DNA of 64,000 bases, taken from NCBI RefSeq assembly GCF_001968815.1, contig NZ_MIEQ01000027.1, forward strand, positions 186,001 to 250,000. Reading direction: 5' to 3'. Made by a program: the position numbers and the translations under genes. How positions within the stretch are numbered: the stretch's first letter is position 1; every line of letters starts with the position of its first letter. The stretch comes from Motiliproteus sp. MSK22-1 (GTDB taxonomy: Bacteria > Pseudomonadota > Gammaproteobacteria > Pseudomonadales > Balneatricaceae). Under the pieces are notes generated by a model. That model was not told the origin of the DNA. It saw only the letters and a program-made list of their open reading frames with translations, and searched no databases. Positions 27,024 through 37,166 of this stretch are shown here, in pieces.

Positions 27024-27590
27024 ATGGCTAGCTATTCTACCAACGAATTCAAGTCAGGTCTTAAAGTGATGATCGATGGCGATCCTTGCTCAATGGTTGA
27101 TGTTGAATTCGTCAAGCCGGGTAAGGGGCAGGCCTTTACTCGCGTAAAAATGCGCAACTTAAAAAGTGATCGGATTTGGGAGCGTACCTTCAAGTCTGGT
27201 GAATCGGTTGAAGCGGCCGATGTTATGGACCGTGATATGGAATATCTGTATACCGACGGTGAGTTTTGGCATTTTATGCTAACCGATGGTTCTTTCGAGC
27301 AGTATGCCGCTGATAAAGCCGCAGTAGGAGATGCTACTCAATGGCTGAAAGAACAGGATGTGAGTGTCGTCACCCTGTTTAATGATGTACCGCTATCTAT
27401 CACTGTACCCAATTTTGTGGAACTGGAAGTGACTGAAACAGACCCTGGCCTGAAGGGTGATACAGCCCAGGGCGGATCAAAGCCTGCGACCTTGCAAACA
27501 GGTGCCGTAGTGCGCGTACCTCTGTTCATTAACGAAGGTGAAGTACTGAAAATCGATACCCGTTCTGGTGAATACGTTGGTCGGGCTTGA
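27024..27590 (+). CDS. efp: Translation elongation factor P
   Basis: 188 residues, the normal length. Relieves ribosomes stalled at polyproline. Three beta-barrel domains. The modification loop near residues 31-36 reads KPGKGQAF, with the target lysine (K34 in E. coli numbering) between two glycines as required for EpmA/EpmB-type beta-lysylation. The C-terminus GEYVGRA is standard. GTGAGGA precedes the ATG. The presence of epmB and epmA either side supports beta-lysylation rather than rhamnosylation or deoxyhypusination. Confidence 0.97.
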   Translation: MASYSTNEFKSGLKVMIDGDPCSMVDVEFVKPGKGQAFTRVKMRNLKSDRIWERTFKSGESVEAADVMDRDMEYLYTDGEFWHFMLTDGSFEQYAADKAAVGDATQWLKEQDVSVVTLFNDVPLSITVPNFVELEVTETDPGLKGDTAQGGSKPATLQTGAVVRVPLFINEGEVLKIDTRSGEYVGRA

Positions 27591-27614
27591 TTAATCAGTA
27601 TACTTGAGCATATT

Positions 27615-27645
27615 GCAGGTTGATAAGTATCAGCCTGCTTCTTTT
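27615..27645 (+). terminator. Rho-independent terminator after efp
   Basis: GCAGG-T-TGATA / TATCA-G-CCTGC stem (27615-27638) followed by TTCTTTTA. Between efp and epmA, so it probably limits read-through into epmA. Confidence 0.75.
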
Positions 27646-27676
27646 ATCCTTTATCTATTTTCCGTTGTGATTCTTA

Positions 27677-28639
27677 ATGACTGACTGGCAGCCTTCAGCC
27701 TCTTTGAAGCTGATCCGCAAGCGTGCAAAACTCTATCGACTGATCCGTGAATTCTTCGCTCAACGAAAAGTAATGGAAGTTGATACGCCGGTGCTCTCAG
27801 CGGCAGCTGTGTCAGACCCCTATTTGTACCCGATGCGAACGGAATATCAGGGGCCTGGGACGGTCAATGAGACGCCATTATATCTGCAGACATCTCCTGA
27901 ATACCCAATGAAGCGTCTACTGGCTGCTGGCAGTGGAGCTATCTATCAATTGGCAAAGGCCTTCCGCAATGGCGAATCAGGCGCTATGCATAATCCTGAG
28001 TTTTGCATGCTGGAGTGGTATCGACCCGGGTTTAATGACCATAAGCTAATGGATGAAGTAGCTGCATTGGTTCAACTGACAATTGGCTGTGGCCGGAGTG
28101 AAAAGCTCAGTTATCGGGAGTTGTTTCAGCGATACTTGGATATTGACCCTCATCAGGCAACGGTGGCTGAGTTAAAGTCGGTTGCTGAAGAGAGACTGGA
28201 ACTATCAACCACTATGGATGATCGGGATGGCTGGCTGAATTTGCTGATAAGCCACTTGATTGAACCGAAGCTCAGGCAACCTACCTTTATTTATGACTAT
28301 CCGGCCAGTCAGGCCGCTTTAGCCCGGGTTGAAACGGATAGTGAAGGTGTCGCCATCGCCCGCCGATTCGAACTGTATGTAGGGGGAGTAGAGTTAGCAA
28401 ATGGATATTTTGAATTAGTGGACAGTACTGAACAAGCATGTCGTTTCGAGGCTGATCAGCGCCACCGACAGCAGCTTGGGATTGAGTCTTTGCCTACAGA
28501 TCATCGACTGGTGGAGGCGTTGGAAGCTGGCTTGCCTAGTTGTGCGGGAGTTGCGTTAGGGGTTGATAGATTGTTGATGCTTGCTACTGGTGCAACTCAT
28601 ATTAATGAGGTCATGGCATTTCCCTTGGATAGAGCTTGA
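27677..28639 (+). CDS. epmA: EF-P--(R)-beta-lysine ligase EpmA (PoxA/GenX)
   Basis: 320 residues, a truncated class II lysyl-tRNA synthetase without the anticodon-binding domain. Motif 1 begins at RKVMEVDTPVLS, motif 2 is around FRNGESGAMHNPEFCMLEWYR (residues about 95-115), motif 3 is GVALGVDRLLML (about 292-303). The start MTDWQPSASLKLIRKRAKLYRLIREFF matches the E. coli protein. Activates (R)-beta-lysine and attaches it to the EF-P lysine. 86 bases after efp, behind the terminator. Confidence 0.96.
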   Translation: MTDWQPSASLKLIRKRAKLYRLIREFFAQRKVMEVDTPVLSAAAVSDPYLYPMRTEYQGPGTVNETPLYLQTSPEYPMKRLLAAGSGAIYQLAKAFRNGESGAMHNPEFCMLEWYRPGFNDHKLMDEVAALVQLTIGCGRSEKLSYRELFQRYLDIDPHQATVAELKSVAEERLELSTTMDDRDGWLNLLISHLIEPKLRQPTFIYDYPASQAALARVETDSEGVAIARRFELYVGGVELANGYFELVDSTEQACRFEADQRHRQQLGIESLPTDHRLVEALEAGLPSCAGVALGVDRLLMLATGATHINEVMAFPLDRA

Positions 28640-29047
28640 TATTGAGGCTGTATACAGAAACTCTTTAAATTAAAAGCAATTTATTGCGGGTAATTGCCAA
28701 TCTGGCGCTGCGACGGGTGGTTAATGGTCCATGGCCCGCATAGTAGTTGGCATGGAGTGAATACAATGATATTTTACTCTGATATCTATTGTTCAGCTGA
28801 CTGAGTGATCATGCAATTCATTTTTGGACATAAAATTTCAATTCGTATAAGTCACACGGTCATTTCCGGAGTAGTCTGTCAGGTTCGCTGTCCTTTGCTT
28901 CCAAGACTGCCGTAATGGCAGCTTACCTTTGATACCTGTTTTTTACCCAACTTGTTTCTTCAGAGCTTTTTGTAAAGCTATATCTTAAGAAAATGGATTA
29001 GCACTTGAAACTGCCAACTGAAGGCGGTTTTAGATCGGAGCCACATT
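28640..29047. other. Gap upstream of leuA
   Basis: 408 bases containing only the candidate leader ORF and hairpins described separately. The left part (28640-28800) shows nothing recognisable. Confidence 0.45.
28811..28915 (+). promoter_or_regulatory. Candidate leuA leader peptide and attenuator
   Basis: A 34-codon ORF 132 bases upstream of leuA ends CPLLPRLP, with three Leu codons in the last six, and its stop lies in a hairpin CTGCC-GTAAT-GGCAG (28907-28921). A second stem AACTGCC / GGCGGTT followed by TTTT is at 29009-29031, just before leuA. This is the layout of a leucine attenuator, but the Leu run is short and the ribosome site weak. Confidence 0.35.
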
Positions 29048-30586
29048 ATGAGCGACAATCGAGTAATCATCTTTGACACCACTTTACGTGATGGGGAGCA
29101 AAGCCCTGGCGCCTCAATGACTCGGGACGAGAAGCTGCGAATTGCAAAGATCCTGGAAAAAATGCGTGTTGACGTTATTGAAGCGGGCTTCGCCATTGCC
29201 AGTGTTGGAGATTTTGAATCCGTAAAAGCAATCGCAGATACCATTAAGGGCAGCACCGTCTGCAGTCTTTCCAGGGCTTTGGACGGTGATATCGACCGAG
29301 CCGGAGAGGCTCTTAAAAATGCCAATAGTGGACGGATTCACACATTTATTGCCACTTCGCCCATACACATGAAGTACAAGTTGCAGATGGAGCCCGATCA
29401 GGTTGTCGCTCAAGCGGTACATGCGGTGAAAAGAGCGCGGAATTTGATTGATGATGTGGAGTTCTCGCTGGAAGATGCCAGTCGGTCAGAGTTTGATTTC
29501 ATGTGCCGTATTATCGAAGCCTGTATTGATGCTGGTGCACGTACAATAAACATCCCTGATACCGTCGGGTATGCCGTCCCGGATGAGTTTGGTCGAACAG
29601 TCGGCCGGTTAATCGAACGAATTCCCAATGCTGATAAGGCTGTTTTTTCAGTTCACTGTCACAATGATCTGGGGCTTGCTGTTGCTAATTCTCTGGCTGC
29701 CGTATCAAACGGGGCTCGTCAGATTGAATGTACGGTCAATGGATTGGGTGAGCGAGCTGGCAACGCCTCCTTGGAAGAAGTGGTGATGGCTATCCGAACC
29801 CGTAAAGATATCCTGGGCCTGGAGACAGGGATAGACAGTACACAGATTGTCCCCAGTTCACGCCTTGTAGCGGGCGTGACCGGTTTTCCGGTTCAACCCA
29901 ATAAGGCCATTGTCGGGGCCAATGCATTTGCTCATGAATCAGGTATTCATCAGGATGGTGTGCTTAAACACCGCGAAACTTATGAAATCATGACCGCTCA
30001 GGATGTTGGCTGGAATACCAATAAAATGGTGTTGGGCAAGCATTCTGGACGAAATGCCTTCCGTACCCGTCTTGAGGAGCTTGGAACCATATTTGAAACT
30101 GACACGGAATTGAATATGGCTTTTGCCCGTTTTAAAGACCTGGCTGATAAGAAGCATGAAATCTTTGACGAAGATTTACAGGCGTTGGTCAGTGATACCA
30201 AAACATCTGCATATAACGAATGCTATGGCTTAAGCTCTTTAAAAGTGACCTCCCAAACCGGAGAAACTCCGTTTGCTGAAGTTGTTGTCGTCGTGGAAGG
30301 ACAAGAGCAGCGAGCTGCTTCAACGGGAAGCGGTCCTGTTGATGCTGCCTATAAAGCCATTGAAAGTATAGTGAAAACCGAAGCCAGTTTGGAGCTTTAC
30401 TCAGTCAATGCGATCACCAGCGGCACCGATTCCCAGGGTGAGGTTACGGTTCGGCTGGAAAAAGGCGGGCGAATTGTGAATGGGTTAGGGGCTGATACGG
30501 ATATTGTTATCGCGTCTGCCAAGGCCTATCTGCACGCTGCCAACCTGCTATTGTCTTCGATAGAGAAGGCGCATCCTCAGGTTTAA
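29048..30586 (+). CDS. leuA: 2-isopropylmalate synthase LeuA
   Basis: 512 residues. First committed step of leucine synthesis: condensation of 2-ketoisovalerate with acetyl-CoA. The N-terminal TIM barrel opens with [18 protein letters not shown] (metal-binding Asp in LRDGEQ), has [18 protein letters not shown] (metal His-x-His pair) and [23 protein letters not shown] and GKHSGRNAF mark the linker region. The C-terminal regulatory domain (about 390-510) binds leucine. GGAG eight bases upstream of ATG. Other leu genes are not in the window. Confidence 0.96.
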   Translation: MSDNRVIIFDTTLRDGEQSPGASMTRDEKLRIAKILEKMRVDVIEAGFAIASVGDFESVKAIADTIKGSTVCSLSRALDGDIDRAGEALKNANSGRIHTFIATSPIHMKYKLQMEPDQVVAQAVHAVKRARNLIDDVEFSLEDASRSEFDFMCRIIEACIDAGARTINIPDTVGYAVPDEFGRTVGRLIERIPNADKAVFSVHCHNDLGLAVANSLAAVSNGARQIECTVNGLGERAGNASLEEVVMAIRTRKDILGLETGIDSTQIVPSSRLVAGVTGFPVQPNKAIVGANAFAHESGIHQDGVLKHRETYEIMTAQDVGWNTNKMVLGKHSGRNAFRTRLEELGTIFETDTELNMAFARFKDLADKKHEIFDEDLQALVSDTKTSAYNECYGLSSLKVTSQTGETPFAEVVVVVEGQEQRAASTGSGPVDAAYKAIESIVKTEASLELYSVNAITSGTDSQGEVTVRLEKGGRIVNGLGADTDIVIASAKAYLHAANLLLSSIEKAHPQV

Positions 30587-30589
30587 ACA

Positions 30590-31513
30590 GTGAATCAGCT
30601 TTTCCGGGAGCAGCAACGGCAACAGTATCTGGCGGCTATGGGGGTTACTTCATGGTTGCCGGTACGCCCTCTTTCTGGTGCTTTGTCTTCACCCGAATGG
30701 GAGTGGCAAAAAACTGATTTGCAGTCCGATAGTCAGTCTCCTGTTTCACCGGCTTCCGGTGCGGGGGCGCCTGCGATTCCGCAGCAATCTGCTCAGGTCA
30801 ATCCTCCGAGAAATAGCTCCTTAACGGCTAAGGAGCACTTAGCTGAACATTCTGATTGGTCAGCATCTGCAGCATCTTTGTCTTTGACCAAGGCATCCAA
30901 CGCTGGGGCGCAAGCGCCGACCGCTGCAATCCATCAATTGTTATCTAATGACAGCCTTGCAGGGGCTGAGGTTAGTCGAGTTCCTTCACCGGTAAAAGCA
31001 GAAGTCAGTGAAGAGAAGGATGTTCCATCTGCCGTTGTTGAGCAGCAGAAACCTGTACCGCGATTTCGATTGGCGTTTATCGGTTATAAAGATTGCCTGG
31101 TAGTCAATGAAATGCCTATTGATGTTATTCAGGGGTTTACGGCAATACATCAAGCGCTATTAGATCGGATTCTGTCCAGTGTCGGGTTGGGTAATGGAGA
31201 GGCGAATGTTCAACTGTTTGCCTGGCCGGTAGTTAACAGTGCTCATGTTGATCAGAGTCATTCTGTTGCCAGAGCCGGGGTAAGAAAGATGATTAATCGC
31301 TTTCAGCTGTCTGATAGCGTGCCTTTGTTTATGCTGGGGGAGCAAGCAGAAATCTATGCCATGCCAGAGTCTTTGTCTGAATCTTCAGAGGTTCCGGCAG
31401 AAGTGGGAGGGCGTCTTGTCTTGGCAACTTCCAGTCTTAATCAGCTTATGCGGATTCCGGGGCAAAAGAGAGAGTTATGGCATCAGTTACTCAAATTGAA
31501 ACAGCACCTGTAG
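30590..31513 (+). CDS. HolD-like protein (putative DNA polymerase III psi subunit), enlarged
   Basis: 307 residues from a GTG three bases after the leuA stop. The first 40 residues, RQQYLAAMGVTSWLPVRPL, resemble the N-terminal peptide of HolD/psi (short QLG-IT-W pattern), which binds chi, and the next gene is rimI, the usual HolD neighbour. Residues about 45-150 are a low-complexity Ser/Ala/Pro/Gln linker. Residues about 155-300 form a globular domain with FRLAFIGYKDCLVVNEMP and LFAWPVVNS that fits the size of psi. E. coli psi is only 137 residues. Identification is by motif and position, so moderate. Confidence 0.5.
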   Translation: MNQLFREQQRQQYLAAMGVTSWLPVRPLSGALSSPEWEWQKTDLQSDSQSPVSPASGAGAPAIPQQSAQVNPPRNSSLTAKEHLAEHSDWSASAASLSLTKASNAGAQAPTAAIHQLLSNDSLAGAEVSRVPSPVKAEVSEEKDVPSAVVEQQKPVPRFRLAFIGYKDCLVVNEMPIDVIQGFTAIHQALLDRILSSVGLGNGEANVQLFAWPVVNSAHVDQSHSVARAGVRKMINRFQLSDSVPLFMLGEQAEIYAMPESLSESSEVPAEVGGRLVLATSSLNQLMRIPGQKRELWHQLLKLKQHL

Positions 31514-31531
31514 AGACGGGCCGTAAAAGTC

Positions 31532-31993
31532 ATGGTACATGTTCGAACGATGGTTCAGGAAGATATTCCGTCTATTGCGGAGCTTGAGCAGCAGCTGTTC
31601 AGTCACCCTCAGAGTCGCGCGCAGATTGCTAATATGTTTGGGTCTAGTTACTACGGATTGGTGGTTGAAGAATCATCGAGATTGTGTGGTTATGCTATTG
31701 TTTCTTGGGGGGGCGGTGATGCGGACTTGCTTGTTATTGCTCTCTTGCAACAGTATCGTGGAAAAGGGGTTTCTACCAGGCTATTCAATTCGTTACTGGA
31801 TGGTTTGAAACGAGTTGATGTAGAGCGACTGTTTTTGGAAGTAAGAGCATCTAATGCTTCAGCTATTGGCTTTTACCGTAAAGTTGGATTTAAAGAGATT
31901 GGTAACCGAAAGAACTACTACCCGTCAGGAAAAAATGTACGGGAAGATGCATTGATTTTTAGAATTGATATTTCGAGTCATGGCAACGGTTGA
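31532..31993 (+). CDS. rimI: Ribosomal protein S18-alanine N-acetyltransferase RimI
   Basis: 153 residues, GNAT fold. Acetyl-CoA loop QQYRGKG near residue 71-77, then the EVRASNASAIGFYRKVGF segment and RKNYYPSGKNVREDALIF, all typical of RimI. Acetylates the N-terminal alanine of ribosomal protein S18 (family knowledge). It follows the HolD-like gene by 18 bases, the classical holD-rimI pair. Confidence 0.92.
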   Translation: MVHVRTMVQEDIPSIAELEQQLFSHPQSRAQIANMFGSSYYGLVVEESSRLCGYAIVSWGGGDADLLVIALLQQYRGKGVSTRLFNSLLDGLKRVDVERLFLEVRASNASAIGFYRKVGFKEIGNRKNYYPSGKNVREDALIFRIDISSHGNG

Positions 31994-32085
31994 GTATAGA
32001 CCGCTCTTTTTGTAAAGTTACCGCGAGCCTTGCAAGGCGCATGTTTACTGGTAATTATTGAATTTCGTGAAGTGGAGTGTCATCA

Positions 32086-32793
32086 GTGCCCCAATTGAAG
32101 GCTGTACCTGGTAGTTTTAGCGATCTTCACCTGAATATTAATGACACATTTAAAGTGGAATCTCTTTCTAACAAGAAGCGCTATCCTGTTCGATTGATCG
32201 GCATGGTAGAGAATGCTAGTTTGATTGTTAGTGCACCAAAGATAAACGGTCAGGAATTTTACCTCCCTGAGGGTCAAAAGTTACGCGTGCGCCTGATTGC
32301 CGGCAATTACGCTTGCGGGTTTATGACAGATGTTCTGTTAAGCCGTCGGCTACCATACTTATATAGTCACTTGTCTTATCCAAAAAAGTTTGAAGCTGTT
32401 GCTATTCGCCAATCCAGCCGCGTTCAGTTGAATATTCCAGTGATAATATTTGAGGAACACAAAGGTACCCTCTATGGAGAATGGCCCCAGCGAGGGGTGA
32501 TTGCAGATGTCAGTAGCAGTGGTGCCCGGTTGCATTGTGATCAACCTCTGGCTGCGACTGGTAGTGAGCTGCGGGTTAATTTTAATGCATCAGTGGATGG
32601 TGTGATTAAGAAAATGAGCGTTAATGCGATGGTGCGCAATATCACTGAGATTCCCGACGCTGAAGGTGGTGGGTTCGACTATGGTGTGCAGTTTCGTAAT
32701 GTCAGTGATGATGACAGGGTGTATATCTCTGGATTCGTTTACGAGCAGATGCTTTTCCAGTCAGATACCACAATGGATTCCAGCAACGACTGA
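32086..32793 (+). CDS. PilZ-domain c-di-GMP-binding protein (YcgR-like)
   Basis: 235 residues from the GTG at 32086, which has GGAG eight bases upstream; a GTG at 32077 is the other option. The N-terminal half (about 1-105) is a YcgR-type beta-barrel. The PilZ domain (about 108-225) has the c-di-GMP motif RQSSR and then DVSSSGARL, matching RxxxR and D/NxSxxG. YcgR proteins brake flagellar rotation, others regulate secretion or adhesion. No flagellar gene is nearby, so the target is open. Confidence 0.88.
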   Translation: MPQLKAVPGSFSDLHLNINDTFKVESLSNKKRYPVRLIGMVENASLIVSAPKINGQEFYLPEGQKLRVRLIAGNYACGFMTDVLLSRRLPYLYSHLSYPKKFEAVAIRQSSRVQLNIPVIIFEEHKGTLYGEWPQRGVIADVSSSGARLHCDQPLAATGSELRVNFNASVDGVIKKMSVNAMVRNITEIPDAEGGGFDYGVQFRNVSDDDRVYISGFVYEQMLFQSDTTMDSSND

Positions 32794-32896
32794 AGCGAGT
32801 AATTTGCTTCAGTCGGTGTATTGTTGTCTATACCAGAGAATGCAGGCTTTTGTGCCGATGGGATTCCCGATAGCCGGAATCCCACGAGACCGGTTC

Positions 32897-34423
32897 TTAG
32901 GCTAATGAGTCGGTCGCCACGCGGTACTTTGGATCCTCTATTACGTTCACTTCCACCAAGTCTCCTGCTTTCCTGAGTAGCTGTCGACATTCCGGGCTCA
33001 GGTGACGCAAATGAAGTGTTTTACCTGCGGCAATGTAGCGCTCAGCCAAGGTGTCTATCGCTTCAAGGCCTGAGTGGTCTGATACCCTGGAATACTGGAA
33101 TTCGATCACCACGTCATCGGGATCATTTTTCGGATCAAATAGTCCCAGGAAGTTATTAACTGAGCCGAAGAATATCGGTCCATGCAGACGGTAGATTTTA
33201 CTTTCGCCTTCCTGGCTTGTTACGACACGGATATGTTTGGCGTGTTGCCATGCGAAAACCAACGCCGATACGATAACGCCCACTACAACTGCAATAGCTA
33301 AATCTGTTGCTACTGTTACGCCGGATACCAGTACCAGCACAAAGGCGTCTGCTTTGGGAATTTTGCGGATGATTCTAAAGCTGGACCATTCGAATGTTCC
33401 GAAAACAACCATGAACATAACGCCCACTAGCGCAGCAATAGGGATTTGCTCAATAAGCGATGAAGTAAATAGAATGAAAGCCAGCAAGCATAGAGCTGCT
33501 GTAATACCTGAAGCTCTGCCGCGACCGCCGGAGTTAATGTTGATCATACTTTGGCCGATCATGGCGCAGCCTCCCATCCCCCCAAAGAAGCCGGTAGCGA
33601 TGTTAGCAGCCCCTTGTCCGATACACTCTTTATTACCCCTTCCTCGTGTATTGGTTATCTCGTCGATCAGTGTCAGAGTCAGCAACGATTCAATTAAACC
33701 AATAGCGGCGAGTATAATTGCATAGGGAAAAATGATGATGAGTGTCTCTAGGTTCAGTGGTACTGATGGGATGCTAAAAGAAGGCAGTCCGCCAGCTATC
33801 GAAGCAACTTCTCCCACCGTTTTGGTGTCCAGTCCGGCAAATGCGACCAGTAAGCTTACGAAGAGGATAGCTGCCAAGGATGATGGGATAGCACGAGTGA
33901 ATTTTGGCAGGAAGTGAATAATGGCCATGGTCAGTGCGATAAGGCCCAGCAGGATATACAGGCTGCTGCCACTCATCCATTGCAGATTTCCCTGTCCGTC
34001 AACGAACTTGAACTGACTCAGCTGGGCAAGAAAAATAACGATTGCCAAGCCGTTAACAAAACCAAGCATTACCGGATGAGGCACCATTCGGATAAACTTG
34101 CCCAGTCGAAGCACACCTGCCATTATCTGAAGAATACCCATCAATATAACCGTGGCGAAAAGGTATTGGACTCCATGATCGGCAACAAGGGAAACCATAA
34201 CTACCGCCAGTGCTCCTGTGGCACCTGAAATCATACCCGGTCTTCCACCAATACAGGCGGTAATGAGACCGACCATAAATGCGGCGTATAGCCCTACCAG
34301 GGGTTCAACACCAGCAACAAAGGCGAAAGCAACAGCCTCTGGAACGAGAGCCAAGGCGACGGTCAAGCCTGAAAGCACATCGCTTTTCAGGTTGCGTGTA
34401 GTTTTTACTGCCAGCTGAAACAT
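32897..34423 (-). CDS. SulP-family inorganic anion transporter with STAS domain
   Basis: 508 residues from the ATG at 34423 with GAGG six bases upstream. The membrane part (about 1-385) shows the SulP start [21 protein letters not shown], then [10 protein letters not shown], the [17 protein letters not shown] segment and repeated helices. The STAS domain (about 400-500) contains [19 protein letters not shown] and [15 protein letters not shown]. Family members carry sulfate, bicarbonate or C4-dicarboxylates. No carbonic anhydrase gene is adjacent, so the ion is not settled. Divergent from prfC. Confidence 0.92.
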   Translation of the reverse strand: MFQLAVKTTRNLKSDVLSGLTVALALVPEAVAFAFVAGVEPLVGLYAAFMVGLITACIGGRPGMISGATGALAVVMVSLVADHGVQYLFATVILMGILQIMAGVLRLGKFIRMVPHPVMLGFVNGLAIVIFLAQLSQFKFVDGQGNLQWMSGSSLYILLGLIALTMAIIHFLPKFTRAIPSSLAAILFVSLLVAFAGLDTKTVGEVASIAGGLPSFSIPSVPLNLETLIIIFPYAIILAAIGLIESLLTLTLIDEITNTRGRGNKECIGQGAANIATGFFGGMGGCAMIGQSMININSGGRGRASGITAALCLLAFILFTSSLIEQIPIAALVGVMFMVVFGTFEWSSFRIIRKIPKADAFVLVLVSGVTVATDLAIAVVVGVIVSALVFAWQHAKHIRVVTSQEGESKIYRLHGPIFFGSVNNFLGLFDPKNDPDDVVIEFQYSRVSDHSGLEAIDTLAERYIAAGKTLHLRHLSPECRQLLRKAGDLVEVNVIEDPKYRVATDSLA

Positions 34424-34675
34424 CAATAACCTCGAACGGAGTCCTTAGGGTAATCCGCAATTCATAACTCAGATATGGTTTTTTAGGGTGGGGTTGTACC
34501 AAAGGCTGGAGATTATACAGCAAGTGGGCGAATTTCATAACTCGAAATAGGGGAGCGGCTCAGCTTGACCAATATATTTGAGCTGTGCAGCCAAAAGAAT
34601 TGAATCTGCTGGCTTTAATTTCCCTGAAGTCGATCTATTCATGTAAAATACCGCGCTTCAATTTGTCTATTCTTC

Positions 34676-34723
34676 AGCAAATACATTTCGAGTTGTAGAT
34701 AGCTGAGCAAATAAATTCGAGTT
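34676..34723 (+). repeat. Imperfect direct repeat in the prfC leader
   Basis: AGCAAATACATTTCGAGTT (34676-34694) and AGCAAATAAATTCGAGTT (34706-34723) are nearly the same, start 30 bases apart, and end six bases before the prfC ATG. Confidence 0.7.
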
Positions 34724-34728
34724 TACTC

Positions 34729-36315
34729 ATGACTGACTCTCGCTTGGCCGCAGAAGTAGCGAGCCGTAGGACTTTTGCGATAATTTCGCATCCAGATGCT
34801 GGTAAAACCACAATTACTGAAAAGCTGTTGTTGTTTGGAAACCTGATCCAAAAAGCTGGAACGGTGAAAGGCCGAAAGAGTGACCGTCATGCTACATCTG
34901 ACTGGATGTCAATGGAGCAGGAGAGGGGGATTTCTATTACTTCATCGGTAATGCAGTTCCCTTATAAAGGACGCACCGTTAACCTGCTTGATACTCCTGG
35001 TCACGAAGACTTTTCTGAAGATACCTACCGTACCTTGACTGCTGTGGATTCGGCACTAATGGTCGTGGATGGTGCCAAGGGTGTTGAGAAGCGCACGATT
35101 AAGCTGATGGAAGTCTGTCGGCTTCGAGATACTCCTATTTTTTCTTTCGTCAATAAAATGGATCGTGATATTCGCGACCCGGTAGAATTATTGGACGAGA
35201 TTGAAGAGGTCCTGAGTATTGCAGCGGCACCGATAAACTGGCCTCTGGATATGGGTAAGCAATTTAAAGGAGTATACAACCTCTATACCGACACTATTCA
35301 TGTTTATGAATCCGGTATGGGTCATGTGATTCCTGAGGATGTGCGGATAAAAGGGCTGGATTCTCCCGAGGCTAAAGAGCTTCTGGGTGATCGTTATGAT
35401 GAGTACCTGGAGGAGATAGAATTGGTACGCGGAGCTACACACCAATTCGATCAGCAGATGTTTATTGAGGGAAGTTTGACTCCCGTCTATTTTGGTACGG
35501 CATTGGCTAACTTTGGTGTTCGAGAAATGATGGATGACTTTGTCGAATGGGCACCATCCCCTCCCGCTCGTGCTACGGTCGAGCGCCAGGTTGCACCGGA
35601 TGAGTCAAAATTCAGCGGCTTTATCTTCAAAATACAGGCAAACATGGACCCTAAGCACCGCGATCGGATAGCTTTTATGCGTATCTGTTCCGGTAGCTAC
35701 ACCAGGGGTATGAAAATGCGTCACAACCGCGTGGGTAAGGATGTAAAAATTGCTGACGCAGTGACTTTTCTGGCTGGCGATCGTTCTAACGTAGAGCAGG
35801 CGTGGTCCGGCGATATTATCGGATTGCATAATCACGGCACCATTCAGATTGGAGACACCTTTACTGAGGGGGAGAATCTGAAGTTTACAGGCATCCCTCA
35901 TTTTGCGCCTGAAATGTTTCGTCGAGTGCGACCGACAGATCCATTGAAGATGAAGCAGCTTCAAAAAGGTTTGCAGCAGCTCTCTGAGGAAGGGGCTGTA
36001 CAGTTATTTCAGCCCTTGAAGAACAATGATCTGATTCTGGGGGCTGTGGGTCAGTTGCAGTTTGATGTGGTCGTATTTCGGCTTAAGGATGAGTATAAAG
36101 TTGAGTGTTTATATGAAGCGATCACTATTCAAACGGCTCGTTGGGTTGAGTGCGCCGATGAAAAAATGCTTGAAGAGTTTCGTCGTAAGGGGTTTGAAAA
36201 TCTGTCATTGGATGGAAGTGGGTTGTTAACTTACCTGGCGCCTACCCGGGTCAATTTGTCTCTAACTGAAGAGCGGTGGCCAGAGGTGAAGTTCAGGGCA
36301 ACCAGAGAGCATTAG
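34729..36315 (+). CDS. prfC: Peptide chain release factor 3
   Basis: 528 residues, full length. GTPase that removes RF1/RF2 from the ribosome after peptide release. G1 motif [13 protein letters not shown] near residue 20-32, effector region [30 protein letters not shown] (G3), NKMDR (G4) and the domain II/III features typical of RF3 ([19 protein letters not shown]). Monocistronic, divergent from the SulP gene. Confidence 0.97.
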   Translation: MTDSRLAAEVASRRTFAIISHPDAGKTTITEKLLLFGNLIQKAGTVKGRKSDRHATSDWMSMEQERGISITSSVMQFPYKGRTVNLLDTPGHEDFSEDTYRTLTAVDSALMVVDGAKGVEKRTIKLMEVCRLRDTPIFSFVNKMDRDIRDPVELLDEIEEVLSIAAAPINWPLDMGKQFKGVYNLYTDTIHVYESGMGHVIPEDVRIKGLDSPEAKELLGDRYDEYLEEIELVRGATHQFDQQMFIEGSLTPVYFGTALANFGVREMMDDFVEWAPSPPARATVERQVAPDESKFSGFIFKIQANMDPKHRDRIAFMRICSGSYTRGMKMRHNRVGKDVKIADAVTFLAGDRSNVEQAWSGDIIGLHNHGTIQIGDTFTEGENLKFTGIPHFAPEMFRRVRPTDPLKMKQLQKGLQQLSEEGAVQLFQPLKNNDLILGAVGQLQFDVVVFRLKDEYKVECLYEAITIQTARWVECADEKMLEEFRRKGFENLSLDGSGLLTYLAPTRVNLSLTEERWPEVKFRATREH

Positions 36316-36557
36316 GAATTATTTGATTCTGATATCCTGAAGTGTTCAGTTTGATTTACGCCGGAGGTGGGTAGGAGGGTTTTGTTGGGAGTTTATTCAT
36401 ACGCTTGTTTTAGCTGACTGTCAACTATTTTTACAAAGCCTTTTTGGCTGATGTTGGTTTGTTTTTTAAATCCATATAAATCAATAGCTTATGTTTTGGC
36501 ACAATTGGTGCATGAGCTCCTTGGTAGAGATCTGTTTTTATCTGAGGAGTTTGTCCT

Positions 36558-36947
36558 TTGGTTATTCGTAAGCCTGTTTATGAGGTTTTACCTTACACTT
36601 ATATTGCCATTGGGATTGTGGTGGTGATGGCCATGGATTCGCCATTGACATATGTGTCAGGAATCCTCTTTTATGTGGCTGGGGCAGTTGTTTGGGTTAT
36701 GCGTTCTGCTTATCGGCGAAAGAATAGCAGAAAACATATTGCCAATAGGCGCAATAGTGTTCGTTTTCCTGAAGCTGTCTATGAGTTTTTGCCGTTTATT
36801 TATATAGGTCTGGCTGTCTTGCTGGTTGTGTCATTCAGCACTCCGTTGGCCTATATACCGGGCGTGGTGCTCGCTATGGCGGGAATGCTTGTCTGGATTA
36901 TTCGTGCAATCTACCGCAGTCAGGCGGGTTATGAATCTGTATCCTGA
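36558..36947 (+). CDS. Small membrane protein with an internal duplication
   Basis: 129 residues from TTG 36558, supported by GAGGAG eight bases upstream. Two copies of one unit of about 50 residues: PVYEVLPYTYIAIGIVVVMA..YVSGILFYVAGAVVW in residues 4-50, and AVYEFLPFIYIGLAVLLVVS..YIPGVVLAMAGMLVW in residues 70-115. Each has two membrane helices joined by a short P-L-x-Y loop and ends in a basic WxxRxxYR tail. A basic linker (RRKNSRKHIANRRNSVRF) separates them. I do not recognise the family; four-helix membrane protein of unknown role. Confidence 0.7.
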   Translation: MVIRKPVYEVLPYTYIAIGIVVVMAMDSPLTYVSGILFYVAGAVVWVMRSAYRRKNSRKHIANRRNSVRFPEAVYEFLPFIYIGLAVLLVVSFSTPLAYIPGVVLAMAGMLVWIIRAIYRSQAGYESVS

Positions 36948-37072
36948 TGCGTTTATGTGTTTGGTCATTCAATTTTAACTTGTATCGCCTCTGTTAAAGA
37001 ATCTTTGCTGGCTGGTGGCGTTGTCTATAGGCCTGTATTGTTCTTTTGGTGATTGAATTGCATCATCGGATA

Positions 37073-37096
37073 AAAAGCCGGGATCAAAGATCCCGG
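37073..37096 (-). terminator. Rho-independent terminator, minus strand
   Basis: Perfect 8-bp GC-rich stem CCGGGATC / GATCCCGG with an AAA loop at 37078-37096. Read on the minus strand it is followed by CTTTTTA, so it stops leftward transcription. Confidence 0.7.
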
Positions 37097-37125
37097 AATC
37101 TTGCTCAATTCACAAGCACAACGGA

Positions 37126-37166
37126 AAGAATGGAGGTTGAGTTGAGGCTCTTCTCCATTCTTTTTG
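37126..37166 (+). terminator. Rho-independent terminator, plus strand
   Basis: 10-bp stem AAGAATGGAG / CTCCATTCTT (37126-37135 and 37153-37162) with a 17-base loop and a run of five T at 37161-37165. Fits the end of the transcript of the duplicated membrane protein gene. Confidence 0.65.

Noticed and set aside
33237-34418. Several plus-strand ORFs opposite the SulP gene
   Set aside because: They mirror the membrane-protein codons (Ala/Thr/Pro/Ser-rich) and have no family features.
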